A DNA stretch of 64,000 nt from Raphanus sativus (lineage: Eukaryota; Streptophyta; Magnoliopsida; Brassicales; Brassicaceae), in assembly GCF_000801105.2 (NCBI RefSeq), contig NC_079516.1:4526001-4590000 (forward strand), read 5' to 3'. Both the position numbers and the translations under genes were made by a program. Positions 47,648 to 60,328 of the stretch are shown here, one piece after another. Numbering within the stretch: the stretch's first letter is position 1; each line of letters opens with the position of its first letter. The notes under the pieces were generated by a model. The model was not told where the DNA came from, did not search any database, and saw only the letters and a list, made by a program, of their open reading frames with translations.

Positions 47648-49216
47648 ATGTGGAGAAGAATCGTCTCATCTCATCTCAAAACCCTAGCCGCCGCCGCTTC
47701 TCCTCGTCGATCCATAGCCACCACCGCCAATCGATCGGCCATTCCCGCTTCTTCTTCATCCGTTATCCCTCGCCATTTCTTCAGCACTGAATCAGGTGAT
47801 TGATAAATCGTCTCTGTCTTCAGATCTCGGCGATTCTTTTGGCAGATTCTGATTCGATTCTCGATGTATTAGTTATATAGATTGGTCTTTGAGATTATAT
47901 TTTTTGGTTCAATTCTAATGTCGCTGTTAAGTTTCTGTTGGAGATTGAATGACTGTTTATTATACTTTACAGTAGAGACCGTTGTCACGAAGAAGAAGAA
48001 GGTGGAGGATGTAATGCCCATTGCTACTGGTCATGAGAAGGAAGAGCTTGAAGCTGAACTTGAGGTGATTTCCTAATCTTTTGACAGCTCTATGCATTTT
48101 TTTTTAACATATATGTTCGTATGATACGAATTTGCTAACCGTAACTTGCCCTGATCATTTTTTTGAGTATATATATATTTATCTCTGTTTGTGGAAACCA
48201 AAATTTTGAACGTTGTCATTGTCTACTTTGGATAGGGGAAGAGGCTGCTTGACATTGACTTCCCCGAAGGTCCTTTTGGAACCAAGGTTGGTCTACTTTC
48301 TTTTATTTAAGATACCTTGTAACTCGCACTTTAAATATCTTAACCTTATTCTGGGCATGATGATATGGTGTTATGACTCATCAATAGAAACAAAACGAAG
48401 ACCATTTCACTAAATTTTGTGTGATGAATGGCTAATTATATTATCAGTCCACTTTAGCTGTTACTATGACCCTCATCTAGTAGCCAATCAAATATCATCT
48501 GACGGAACTTTTCAGATGTCACATACACCATGTGCATGTGTCTATGGATCATGGAAATTTAGTTCTTTAGAATCCTTTCTCGGGATAACTGAAATAATAG
48601 GGTTATATGACTGGTGTACAGTTGAGACATTTGATCTTTTACATTTTCTCATGTCAAATTGTCTCTTGACTGTGCATCATTCATTCTCCTTTGCTTACCC
48701 ATTCGATAACAAAGTTTTTTATCTTATTGATAACATATACACTTACCAAATTGTAATACCTCAGGAATCTCCTGCAATTGTAAAGTCCTACTATGACAAG
48801 CGAATTGTGGGATGCCCTGGTGGTGAAGGCGGTAAGTTCATCCATTATTCACTCTTTTTAGTGTTACAAAATTTGGATGAGAAGAGGCATTAAAATTGAT
48901 GAATTTGTATCCCTACTGCAGAGGATGAACACGACGTTGTGTGGTTCTGGCTTGAAAAAGGAAAGTCTTTTGAATGCCCCGTTTGCACTCAGTACTTTGA
49001 GGTAAGTTGAACTCATATCTGATTTGCACTAAATGGTAAATAAATAGTCATAGCTCAGACTGTCAGACATAACTGTAAAAGGATTATAGCAAGCACTCGT
49101 TGAGATTGTCCATTTATGAATATTGAATTGGTGAAATCATGTATGTGTTGCAGCTGGAAGTGGTTGGTCCTGGTGGGCCTCCCGATGGTCACGGTGATGA
49201 AGACGACCACCACTGA
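47648..49216 (+). CDS. COX5B: Cytochrome c oxidase subunit 5b, mitochondrial
   Basis: Six exons in one frame: 47648-47795, 47973-48064, 48236-48286, 48765-48831, 48922-49001, 49154-49216; 166 residues. The N-terminus MWRRIVSSHLKTLAAAASPR is Arg/Ser/Ala-rich, a typical mitochondrial presequence. The mature part has the subunit 5b zinc site: GCPGGEGEDEHDVVWFWLEK with Cys, then ECPVCTQYFEL with two further Cys. It is a nuclear-encoded subunit on the matrix face of complex IV. The size fits the plant family (about 170 residues). It corresponds to At3g15640, with At1g52710 as its alpha-duplicate. The exon and phase pattern is clean. Confidence 0.95.
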
Positions 49217-49504
49217 TTCGGGCCTCTCCCTTGCCGCGAGTTTTGCTTTTTACTATTTTCACGTTCTTAAAGATCTTTTTTTAGATTTTTTAATGATTGG
49301 AATAAAAAATTATATATGCCTGCTGGCGAAACAGAGTTGAAAATGTTTTTGATCCTTTTAGAACAACACCACTTCGGTACCGGGGAGTTTGTCAAAATGC
49401 CAAAACTCTTACGACCGTTGTTTTACTTTTGTAACAATTCTTGAATCAGAATCATTCTTGCCTTTTGGTTATTATATATTCGACTTTTGTTTTTATGGGT
49501 CGAC

Positions 49505-49668
49505 GTCTTTTCAATATTTTTTTTTTTTGATAACTCTGGTATCTGGGCAGCCACATTTCCAACTATCCCCTCGAAAAAGGTCCAGCGTCCCAACGAAAAT
49601 GATGTTAAATCCGTTGTGGCCAAGGCTCGAACCCGGGTGACGGGCAGTACAGTTGTCTTTTCAATATT
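49505..49668 (-). mobile_element. SINE with 14-bp target duplication
   Basis: GTCTTTTCAATATT flanks both sides (49505-49518 and 49655-49668). The enclosed 136 bases, read on the minus strand, carry a Pol III box-B-like GGGTTCGAGCC near 49636 and end in an A-run (the T-run at 49519-49528). Small size, A-tail and duplication mark a tRNA-derived SINE. Confidence 0.85.
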
Positions 49669-51728
49669 GGACGTTTTGATCTTGTCCTTTGATTCCTTGT
49701 GAACGGAACAGCCATATACTTCTATATTATACTTCTATATATTATCGAAAACCCAAATTTTCTTCTGAGCTTATGCAGTAATTGGTGAAACATTAATTAT
49801 GCATGCACCTACATTTTACTTTCCATCTGTTTTTTTTAGTTTATAATGAAGGTGTATGTAACACGGTAGGAGTTAACATCATGGCCTCTATATTCCCCTT
49901 GCGACTATTTCATTAAGTTTTCCTCTTTTTTTTTGTTCAACTCCTTTTTTGAGAAAGGGTTACTTTTCTTCTTTAAATTCATAAATTGTTTTCTCGTAAG
50001 TTAAAAACTTAGATGAAAATATGCAGATTGACAATATCTCAAAATTGCGTCAGTTCTTATTTATTTCGTATGCCTGTTTGGTTTCATATCTTTAGATATT
50101 CACAATGAAAGGACCAAGCAGAAACCTAAATGCTAGAACATAGATATGTTTCTTTAAAATAGACCACCCTGTGAAACCAAAGCAAAACCTAACTAAGCTA
50201 TAAAATAGAAGGAAATAAAGAAAGATAAATGAAGGACATTGTGTTCGGAAAATGCCCGTCGAATATATTCGAGAAAACAATCCAAAATGTTCCGTTTCTC
50301 TATTTTTCTTAACCAAAAAGGAAACAAACTGTCAAGAAAAAGAACGTCGGAGTTTAATATTCCGTCTCTACTTAAGGACAAATCACCAGATAAACACTTT
50401 TTCCCTGTTAATGTTCGACACAGCTTGACCTCACTACGACCCCTCTCGTCTTCATCAGACAAACATGTAATGCTAAGACTACACCAAAACTATAACTTTT
50501 TATTAATTTAAAAAGATTATTAATTTATCGATATAATAATTGAACTAAAAATTTAATTTGAAACTATAAAATTATATTATTTTATAGAGATCTTTAGTAT
50601 ATATTAATTTATAGATTATTAATTTAAAAAAATTACACTATATATATACATGTTTTTGTAAGCATGCATACATATTGTATAAGTGTACTGTATAAATTAG
50701 TGTTTATTGTGTTAAATTAGAAAAGTACCAAGTTGGAAAAAAAATCATAGTATGCCTTTAGGAAAATGTGACAATTTTACTCCCTTTCCAGTTAAGTGCT
50801 TTAACAAACCAAACAATAAAAAAAAACTAAAAAAACTAAATTATAAGTTAAACACGTATACTTTGTTAGCTGACTATTATATACGTGTTTAGTATTCTTT
50901 AATTTTATTTTAATTGCTTTTTGTTGTGATATGATAAAATACTGTGTAAACATTACTTATCTAAATGAATTTAACATGAGGAAAAATAATAAGGACAAAA
51001 TATTATTTTCAAAAATATCTTCTAGATTTTTCTTCTTATACAAATCATTTATTTTTCAATAGAACAAACATGTCATAATAATTTTAGTGTTAAATTGACC
51101 AAACAAGATACTCCCTCTATTTTACAAAGAATGTTATTTTAATTTTTTTGTTACACATAGAATGTTATTTTAATTTTTTTGTTACACATACACGTAAATA
51201 TTATTTTAGAATTTAATGTAATTAATATTTATTTTCAGCTTACTATTAATTACAAAATGCATTAATTTTATAAAGTATGAAATATTAATCATTAAATAAG
51301 TAAAATTAATAAAAATAAATAAATTTCAATTGTTTTTTATTATGTAAAATGTCAAAATAACACTTTTATAAATGGAAGAAATACAAGACAACAGATTCTT
51401 AACACCTCTAAGACCAATTGGACGTTTCCTTTATTTCCAAAGTACTAGTAATTATTTTATTTTATTTTAAAAAGAGTTTAAAGTACTAGTAGATGTTTAA
51501 AACATCTCATGCTTATGCTTAGTACAATTTGCCGATATAAATACAGATGCCACTTGTTCCCTAGTTAAAGGATTATAAAACTTGTAAATGACCCTCCATT
51601 AAATTAATTATTCACATCACAGATATACTAACAGTGATCGCAAATAACCTATCAGCTATAAAGAACAGCATGAATATGGTCCTGATGTGCTCGATAATAA
51701 TAATGATAATAATAAATAATCAATATGT
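49669..51728. other. AT-rich intergenic DNA with a decayed Stowaway-like MITE
   Basis: No gene seen. At 51111-51381 a block begins CTCCCTCTATTTTACAAAG next to TA and ends with AATGGAAGAA before TA; it contains a 30-base tandem repeat around 51125-51185. It is an eroded Stowaway-like MITE. The rest holds no recognisable coding or repeat structure. Confidence 0.45.
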
Positions 51729-52660
51729 GTACTAATATTTTTTGAATTCAAAAAGGAGAGAAGAGAGAGAAAAGAGATCTGAGAGCTTCCGGCGTCCAGC
51801 CAGCGCGTGAACGTCCGTGCCGGCGCTGGAATCTTTTTCCTTCGGTCAAGAATTACTTTTTTCTGTCTCTTTCGTCGCCTACCACTAAATGCCTTGTCGA
51901 AGCTCTGGGTTGGCGCTATCGCTCAAATGATGGTTCTTTTATTGGAGGGAAGACGCGTTTATGTGGAGGCTCTCGGCGGAAGAAATCGGGCGTGCATGTT
52001 CAAGGACTGTTTCCGGGTGATGGAGGCTATCGGAGCTCTGTCGACGCCGGCTTATCCCGGGAGGTGAAGGCTCCTTAAGCTTCGCTGCCGCCGGTTCTAG
52101 TTCCCGAAAAGGAGAGGCCTCTTCGGCTCCGTTTTCGTCGGTCTTGGCGCCGAAGGGTAGAGGTTCAGATAGATCTACGCTGTCGGTTTTGGTCTCTTTA
52201 GATTTTTAGGGTTTTATTTCTGTTTTGGTTTAGTGGAAGTCGCGGTGTGGTGATGGTGGTTCGTTTGCGCGTTAGGGTCAGACGGAATGAGATCTCGTTG
52301 GACGAGGATGCTCTCCGGTGACAGTGGCGACGACAGGTGAAGTTTAGCAGAGTTTGAAGGTCTCGGGCTTCTAATACCTTATAGGTGGTGTGAAGACTGG
52401 AGGAGCTCTCGGTTTCTCCGATGACGTCCTTCGTGACAAACTCGACGGAGCAAAGCTGTTAAGATAGAACCGCCGGTGAGAGACGAGAAGATGTGAAGCT
52501 AACACGTGTCGCAGGTTTGGGCAGTGTTGGTTTTGGGCCTTTGGGCCGTATAATGTGTTTTCAGTTTTTTTTAATTTGACCGTGGGCCTGTGTTGTAAGG
52601 ATTGTAGGTTCAGCCCTTTTTAATTAATATTTCTACTTGACGGAAAAAAAAGTACTAATA
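51729..52660 (+). mobile_element. GC-rich poly-A retroposon, second copy type
   Basis: About 908 bases of GC-richer DNA (51744-52651) ending in an A-run, flanked by GTACTAATA plus T-run (51729 and 52652, one base different in the T-run). A transcript-like 3' part ('GGGCCTTTGGGCCGTATAAT' near 52536) precedes the tail. No intact frame. Same architecture as the element at 17.4 kb. Confidence 0.72.
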
Positions 52661-53962
52661 CTTTTTTTTGCAAACAATATGTGTACTAATACTTTAAACA
52701 AAGATGCAGTTATATATAACGTTGGTACGTTATATGATAGTTTTATTTGCGAACATGCTGTGTACAAATTAAAACAAATAATATCGGTTCCTTTTGGTCG
52801 GCAAAAAGAAGAGTAACAAAATTAAGTTTTAATTAAGGGTATATATTCTACAATCGATGGTATATATATTATTTAAAATGCATTAAGGTCGTAATATCCT
52901 TTTATTCTACGAACAACGCTATATATACTTTCTTTAATTTAAGTGATTAGATTAACATATTAGTGCAGGAAGCATCTATTTTTTTTTGTTTTATGTCAAC
53001 TGATAAGAAAGTTATGTAAATATATACGTTTATAATCATTTTTTGGGTTGAAAAAAAAATCAACTCTTTCTAATTGGGGTTGACTATTCACGACCAATTG
53101 AAGTTGTTTGCTTATTGAAATGGTGGGTCTCCTCCTATAAGAGTTGACAAATGTTAAGAGAAAAAAGGAAAATGAACGCAATAATAATGTATTTAACTTC
53201 CAAAAGTTGTTGACCTTTGTTAAACGTTAAAGTTATGTAACGTGATGCCGTCATTATTAAGAATATGTCAAGTAATAGTTCAACAACCATTTTTGTGTTG
53301 TCGAGGATTTGAAGTTATTTACTAATTCATAACCACTAATTAGAACACTATTATCTATCTTAATTTGTCACATGAGTTTCTATTGTTTAACTAATTTTTC
53401 AAATAAATACTTAGGTGCCCTGTAATAGAAATCTCACATTTAAATCATACAACAAATTAAATGCCATATATGATAACCGGTCACAAAGTACTCAGTTCCT
53501 ATTACCATTTAGTTATGTTTTTAAATCAAATAATTAACTAAGTGGTTGATATATTCCTTCACAAAAGATAAATAGTAATCATTGATCAAATCTGTAGAGA
53601 TCTTTGTGGTAGAAAATAGAAAAGGAGACAAAAGGCAATTATTAATTTATTACGCGCTGTGCGGGTCTTTGGCACCATAAACGACCTAAGGAGATTTAGG
53701 GCATATAGATTGTGCTAAAACAATTTGCATTAAGTATTCACCAACGTATTCAGTGTCCATGCAACTATATCCATTAATGTTTTGACATTTGATCATGTAC
53801 ATAACATATATATACGGTACATTTTGTTCTTTGAACCAAAAAAAAATATTGTACACATTTTGTTTATGTTTTAAGTTTTAACATGATAATTTTGCTTTGC
53901 AATCTACTTTTCAATATGACGTGTTAAATTGTTAATGGGCACTTTCATCTAAATATATAAAA
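52661..53962. other. AT-rich intergenic DNA, no gene seen
   Basis: No gene, RNA gene or complete mobile element recognised. Confidence 0.45.
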
Positions 53963-54639
53963 CTAGGTATTTCCCTGCACCATATGCAGTAAAAGAATTT
54001 TAAAATATTTTTTAATAGATAAATATTAATATATTTATTTTTTATTAATATTATAAATTTTCTTTTTTCTTATCAATATTTTATATAAATTTGATTTAAC
54101 TGAACATTAAAATTAAGATAAAAACAATTTTGTTTATTTTGAATTATATTTAATAATGTGCATGTATATATTTAAAATTATAATCTTAGGTAGATTTTTC
54201 TATCTATTTATGTTAATTAAATATATTAAATAAATATGTAAAATTGCATAATTGTCAAAAATTAAAATTAAACAATATTTATAAAATCTGTAGATATATA
54301 TAAGAAACTAATTATTTTACGATTTAATTTAATTATATGATTTAATTTTTGTAATTTTCTAAAATATGTATATATTTTTGAAATAATTTTAATTTAAATG
54401 ATATTTCAAATTTTGAAATGCCATAATCGAATATATTTATTTTAATGATGATTTATGAGTTATTACCATATTTTTAAAAAGTCCAAAAATATAAATCGAC
54501 AATAAATATAATATATGAGTTATTACCATATTTTCAAAAGCTTACCAAAAATATAAATTAACATTAAATATAATTGCCTATGTCATATTAATCTATAAGA
54601 CATATCATCAATTCTAGTAGCCATGTCACAATTATTAAT
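53963..54639 (-). mobile_element. Helitron, 5'-truncated, abutting another copy
   Basis: Minus-strand 3' end: hairpin CTGCATATGGTGCAG and CTAG at 53963-53966. The body resembles the neighbouring complete copy up to a GTGACATGG...ATGATATGTC segment at about 54600-54628, after which the next Helitron begins, so the 5' terminus of this copy is missing. Confidence 0.65.
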
Positions 54640-55374
54640 CTAGGTGTTTTCCTACACCATGTGTAGTGATGAATTTTTTAAAAGTTAAATTTTATATTTT
54701 TAAATGTAATTTATTGATATTATATATTTTATTATTTTGACCAATAATTAATATAAATATCATTAATTAAGCATAAAATTAAGAGAAAATATTTTTTTAT
54801 TTTAAATTATATTTAAGAATATATATATATATATAAAGTTAAAATCTTAGATTAAAAAATTATTTATTTCATTTGGTTAAATGTATTAAATCAACTTGTA
54901 CAAAATTACTAAAATCATATAAAACTGTATAGTTATCAAAAATTAAAACTAAATAATATTTATATAATTTGAGATATCTAAAATAAAATAATGATATTAC
55001 GATTTATTTTTAAAAAAAAAATTCAGAAAATTTTAGATAATAAAAATTTTATAATTATAAAAGTAAAATTATATAATATTTTGAAATTCAAAATATCATA
55101 TTTGAATATATTTATTTTAATGATGGTTTATGAGTTATTACCATATTCTACAAAGTTTATCAAAAATATAAATCAATACTAAATGTAATATATGAGTTAT
55201 TGTCATATTTTAAAAGATTTCCAAAAATATATATCAACATTAAATGTAATTGTCCATGTCATATTTAACCATATGACATGTCATCAATCTTAATAGCCAC
55301 GTCACAATTTTTTTTGTGAAAACGATCGTAAAAAGGACATGTGGCAAATCACTTCTCAAATATAGACTAGAGGA
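54640..55374 (-). mobile_element. Complete non-autonomous Helitron
   Basis: Minus strand: starts TCCTCTAGTCTATATTTGAG at 55374 and ends with hairpin CTACACATGGTGTAG and CTAG at 54640-54643. About 735 bases. The 5' start is typical of a common crucifer Helitron group that differs from the TCTATCTTATT group elsewhere in the window. Confidence 0.75.
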
Positions 55375-57259
55375 TTGTAATAAGAATATGATTCGTTACG
55401 ATGGCTTCAAATATATACAAATATATTTATTGTCTTTTTGGGTATATGATATGAAATAAAAGGGATTTTGAATCCTGCAAGTTGCATCGCTCAGCCTCAG
55501 ACGGTCAGACCCATTCGGATTTTATCATCATGTAGCTCACTCCCACCTGAAGCTCTTTTTCTTTTATTAATATAGCGTATATTTTTACCAATTAACCTCG
55601 CCCAAAACCGAGCTACACGTGTGTAGAATATAACATTTAATAAAATTTCAACCCATAATCCTTCCACTTATTAGAAAACTAATTAAGCACTTTTTAATGT
55701 CAAGAAATACGAGGATCTATATAAACCCTTTTTCAAAAAAATAAAAAAAATACGAGGATCTAAATAATTTAAGTGAAACGAACCAAACATAGAAAATGTA
55801 AATGTCTAAAAGAACAGCTGAATTAATGCATAGCTAAAGAAATGGATAGTGTAATGGTTTGTAACTTTGTATTATTGTCATGCAATGCTTTTGTATTATC
55901 CATATTCAAATCTACAAGAACGATGAATGTGATGTTCAAGAAAAAAAAAAGAACGATGAACGTTAATGAATTGTTTTATATATAAAACATTTTAATAACA
56001 AAAGTAAAATTATTGAATAGAACAAATGTTACTTTTCAATGATCACTGTTTAGTATTGACATAAAAATGTACTTTATTTAAGGTTTTTCTTTGCCAACTA
56101 GCAACCAACAAGTAAAGTAGGAGATGTAATATAACGAGATATTTAATGTATTCATCAATTAATAATAAACTCAGCAAGTTACATTAAATTTTGTGGAAAA
56201 CATTTTCATGTACAATCTTTTACTATTTGAATTCAGATAATGACACAATAACAACACTATATTAAATATCCAGATAACTTTAAATTTTTCAAATGCATTA
56301 AACAATATCAATATTATCAATTCAAGTCTATTACCTATATATAGTAAGGGTCATAAGCCAATGACTGGAGGGTAAAATACGTGGGCATGACAACGCGCAA
56401 CAGTGTCAAACAAAAGAGAATAATGAAAGAAGTGTTGAAGGAGATGAGAAAAGATCAGAGGCTTTTGTTGGTTTTATTGCTTCCCCCACATGCAATCCAG
56501 GTTGGTCACTGATGTTTCCTACGTATCATCATTACACTCAGTGCTTTCAGATTTCACAAATCCAAGAACCCTAAAAAAATCCTGATTATTTGGGTATCCA
56601 GCAATATAATTTTCACTTTTATTTGTGTTTTTTTCATTAAACAAACGATTGAACACTGACGTTTATTTTTCATTTCCTTCTTTCTTTTTCAGTTTTGGAT
56701 TATGCTCTCATGTTTCTAGTAATATACTTGTGTTATATTTATATAGAATTAATATTCTTATACGCGGAAGAGTTTATTTTCTTCCACTGCCACAAAGCAT
56801 TGATTCTCTCTATCTCTCTCCTCTGAGTATTTTTGCCGCTAGCTCTGCTCAAGGTTTTGATTTTGATTCCTTATGTTCCCAAAAAGATTTATTTCTTTTG
56901 TTATTTTTTTCGAGAAAATAATTTCTTTTGTGATATTAATATATAAAGAAAAGAAAAAAGGAAATTCTGATTTCCTTATTCTATCTCCATGGATGCTTTC
57001 TTTAGCCTTCTCTTAGGAGTAGTTTTTTTTTTGTGTAGCTGTTGTTCACATTTAACATCCCATAATGAATGATTCAGATTCACATCTCTTTTCTTTTTAT
57101 TCCCTCCCCTCTCAACATCACCTCATCTATTCTATAAATACACATCTCCCCTCCCATACCTCTCTTATATTTTCCATCATTGTAAGTTTTGTGACATTTG
57201 AAAACACTACCAAAAAATCACAACAAAGTTTTCAAAATTGTAGTGTCCATTGAACAAGA
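55375..57259. other. Intergenic DNA and hydrolase promoter
   Basis: AT-rich; no gene found. Bases 57090-57259, with 'CTATAAATA' at 57132-57140, are a good candidate TATA region and leader for the hydrolase gene that follows. Confidence 0.5.
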
Positions 57260-59909
57260 ATGAGCTACTCTCATCAAAGCATGGGTTCTGGTTTGTTGCC
57301 ACTTCTTGTTTGCTCTGTTTTATGTTATCTTTAATGTGTTTCATGTGTAGTATTTATGAAGTGTGTGCTTGTAATAACTCTGCTTTGTGATTACTCAGCT
57401 TGAATATGTTTTGTCAAAATCTTTGTAGGTAGTAGAAGTGCAAGGGGATATGAGTTTGGAAGGACTTATGTTGTGAGGCCTAAAGGAAAGCACCAAGCTA
57501 CTATAGTTTGGTTGCACGGTCTTGGAGACAATGGCTCAAGGTAATATAATACTCTCTTTCACATGCCTTCTACTTATGATCAATGCCCAGTTCTTAAGTC
57601 AAGTCATAAAGAGAAATAATCTCACCATGCTTACAAAAGTAATGCCCAAATGAGTTATAAAACATATCAAACAAAAGTTCACATGTTCCACTGTCTTATT
57701 GAACAACTTCTCACTTTGTCTCCGTTCTCTCTGCAGCTCGTCTCAACTCTTAGAGAGCCTGCCTCTTCCAAACGTAAGGATCCATGAACAAAAACACACT
57801 TGGAAGTAGTTTTCTGTATTTACTCAATTCCCATTGAATGGTTTCTGATAAAACATATGTATGCTAATGTACAGATAAAATGGATTTGTCCAACTGCTCC
57901 CTCGCGTCCTGTGTCTCTTCTCGGCGGCTTTCCCTGCACTGCATGTAAGATCATTAGTAATGTCAAATGAGCGGATTATTAATGGGCGGTCCATGTCCAA
58001 ATTGATATGGACCGAAATGGACAAACCCATATTAGACCATAATTAAATTTTGTCCAAATGAGTGAACCCAATTACATCATGGACAATATTGGGCTTAACC
58101 ACTTGGACAATGGGCGGCCCAATAAACTTAAATGTCTAGGGTTTAGAAAATTAGGCGAAAACACAAATAACTTTTTTATTCGTCTGCATTTTCTCTACGA
58201 TTTTCTTTGATTTTTCTTTACAAAACATTTTTCCGCCAATACCTTCAAAACGCAATTTCCCGCAAAAATTAGAAAACATAATTTCTTGCCAAAACCGGGA
58301 AAACGCAGTTTTCCACCAAAACTATAAAACACAGTTTTCTGCCAAAACCAAAAAACATAATTTTTTTGCCAAATCGGAAAAAAACATAGTAGCCTGCCAA
58401 AACCGGAAAAACGTAATTTTCCGGCAAAACTGAAAAATGCAATTTCTGTCAAAACCGAAAAACTCAATTTCCCGCCAAAATAAAAAATGCAATTTCCCGC
58501 CAAGACCAAAAAAACGTAATTTCTCGCTAAAACCAGAAAACGCAATTTCCCGCAAAAAGGGAAAAACGCAATTTCCCGTAAAAACTGGAAAACACACAAT
58601 TTTCTGCCAAAATCAAAAACATAATTTCCCGTAAAAATTGAAAAACGCAATTTTCCGCCAAAACCAGAAAATGCAATTTCTCGCGAAAACTGGAAACACA
58701 CAATTTCTTGCCAAAACCAAAAAACGCTATTTCCCGCAAAAATCAAAAGAACTGAAATTATGTTGTTTACATTAAATGGACCTATGGGTCCCATGGACAG
58801 CCCAACAAATCATGGTCTTATTTGGTTATGGTCTCATTTGGACATGGTTCTATTTGGGCTTCGACCAAAAATGTCCAGGAAAAAAATAAACCCATTTGAA
58901 CACGCCCAAACCCGCCCGGCCCGCCCAATTGACATCTCTAAAGATCATTCAACTTCTAAGCTTCTCTAAAACTTATACTCTCAGAGAGATAACTAAACGA
59001 TAACAACACCAAACTCATTGCTTCTCAGGGTTTGACGTGGGAGAAATATCTGAGGATCTTCGTGATGACATCGAAGGCTTAGATGCTTCAGCTGCACATA
59101 TTGCTAACCTCTTATCAACCGAACCAACCGATGGTAAGCCAACCAAGACTTATATATATATACTACCATCCATGACAATCTCCAGCTTAACTTGAAAAAA
59201 ATGCTCTTTGTGGTTTGTTTCAGTCAAAGTTGGGATAGGTGGTTTCAGTATGGGTGCAGCAATAGCACTCTACTCCACAACGTGCTACGCTCTTGGACGT
59301 TACGGAAACGGACTTCCATATACTATTAACCTACGAGCTACTGTAGGACTCAGTGGTTGGCTTCCTGGTTGGAGGTATATTATATAGTTACATTTCTTCA
59401 ACCCCTTTCATGGTTGAACTAATTATTGGAACCTTCACCATAACAATGCAGGAGCTTAAGGAGCAAAATAGAAAGTTCTAATGAGGCTGCAAGGCGTGCT
59501 GCATGGATACCAGTTATACTTGCACATGGAACTTGTATGTGTATATACACATTATTTTGTAGTATAAAGTTGAGTTCATTGTTTCTTCAAGATAAACACC
59601 TGATAGTTATCTTTTTTTTTTTGTTGTTGTTTTTTCAGCGGATGATGTAGTTCCTTGCAGATTTGGAGAAACATCTGCGCACTCACTTGCCATGGCTGGA
59701 TTCCGACAAGTTGTGTTCAAACCATATGAAGGGTATGTTATAAACTATTAAACCAAAGTTTTCAGTTTAGTTTTGCTTTACTGTGTTTGGTCTGAGATTG
59801 TGAGGTTTTGTTGACAACGTGTAGGCTTGGTCACTATACGGTTCCGAAAGAAATGAATGAGGTCGTTCACTGGCTCGCTTCAAGGCTTGGTCTTGAGGGC
59901 TCATGTTAA
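57260..59909 (+). CDS. Acyl-protein-thioesterase-like alpha/beta hydrolase (At3g15650-like)
   Basis: Nine exons in one frame: 57260-57284, 57429-57540, 57737-57773, 57875-57944, 59029-59133, 59224-59374, 59452-59534, 59639-59732, 59825-59909; 253 residues. Core motifs of the carboxylesterase/phospholipase family are in order: TIVWLHGLGDNGSS (oxyanion region), GGFSMG with the nucleophile S125, HGTSDDVVP with D196, and GLGHYT with H229. The family removes palmitate from cysteine of membrane proteins or hydrolyses lysophospholipids; the plant substrate of this branch is not known. Cytosolic location is likely, as no signal peptide is seen. Intron 4 is enlarged to 1,084 bases by a hAT insertion. 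The next gene (GRXS15) is convergent. Confidence 0.93.
57955..58940. mobile_element. Non-autonomous hAT element in hydrolase intron 4
   Basis: Ends TAGTAATGTCAAATGAGCGG and (reverse) TAGAGATGTCAATTGGGCGG form short inverted repeats. The 8-base duplication AAGATCAT flanks it (57947-57954 and 58941-58948), the hAT signature. The subterminal parts are GGGCGG- and TGGACA-rich; the centre is a minisatellite. It is 986 bases long, with no transposase. Confidence 0.88.
58237..58752. repeat. Minisatellite of about 27-bp units inside the hAT element
   Basis: About 19 degenerate copies of a unit like AAAACGCAATTTCCCGCCAA plus AACCG. Units differ by a few bases each. Because 27 is divisible by three, the minus strand stays open for about 199 codons with a repeating FxGKLRF-type pattern; this is a by-product of the repeat, not a gene. 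Confidence 0.88.
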
Positions 59910-60020
59910 GCTTCAAAAAAGCATCTATAGCTATTTTTATACATGGTGTATAATATATGTATAATAAGTGGGTTTCTTGGGGTATACGTCTATTGTTTTG
60001 TGATTTAATTTTGCTTTTCT

Positions 60021-60194
60021 GCTTTTTTTATTCTTGATTATGAATAATGAAATAAAGGTTCTTTGATAATATAAATATCAAGATTTGTTCATACCAAGTT
60101 TCTTGCTGCTTTTTTTATTCTTGATTATGAATAATGAAATAAAGGTTCTTTGATAATATAAATATCAAGATTTGTTCATACCAAGTTTCTTGAG
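60021..60194 (+). repeat. Exact 87-bp tandem duplication downstream of the hydrolase
   Basis: 60021-60107 is repeated at 60108-60194 essentially without change. The unit contains AATAATGAAATAAAGG, an AATAAA-rich poly(A)-signal-like block, so the duplication doubles the likely 3'-end region of the hydrolase transcript. Confidence 0.88.
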
Positions 60195-60328
60195 ACTTTC
60201 ATTATTACCGTACATCAAAATGCATCCTCATGTAAAAAAACAAAAAAAAAACACACACAATAATAATAAACTTCATTCATCAGCAGTGAAGATAGAACTT
60301 CAGACTTGGATCAAAAATCTCTAGAAGC

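Noticed and set aside
58195..58794. A 199-codon minus-strand open frame with a repeating FxGKLRF pattern
   Set aside because: It lies wholly in the hAT minisatellite; a 27-bp unit divisible by three leaves frames open by chance. No domain and no start context.
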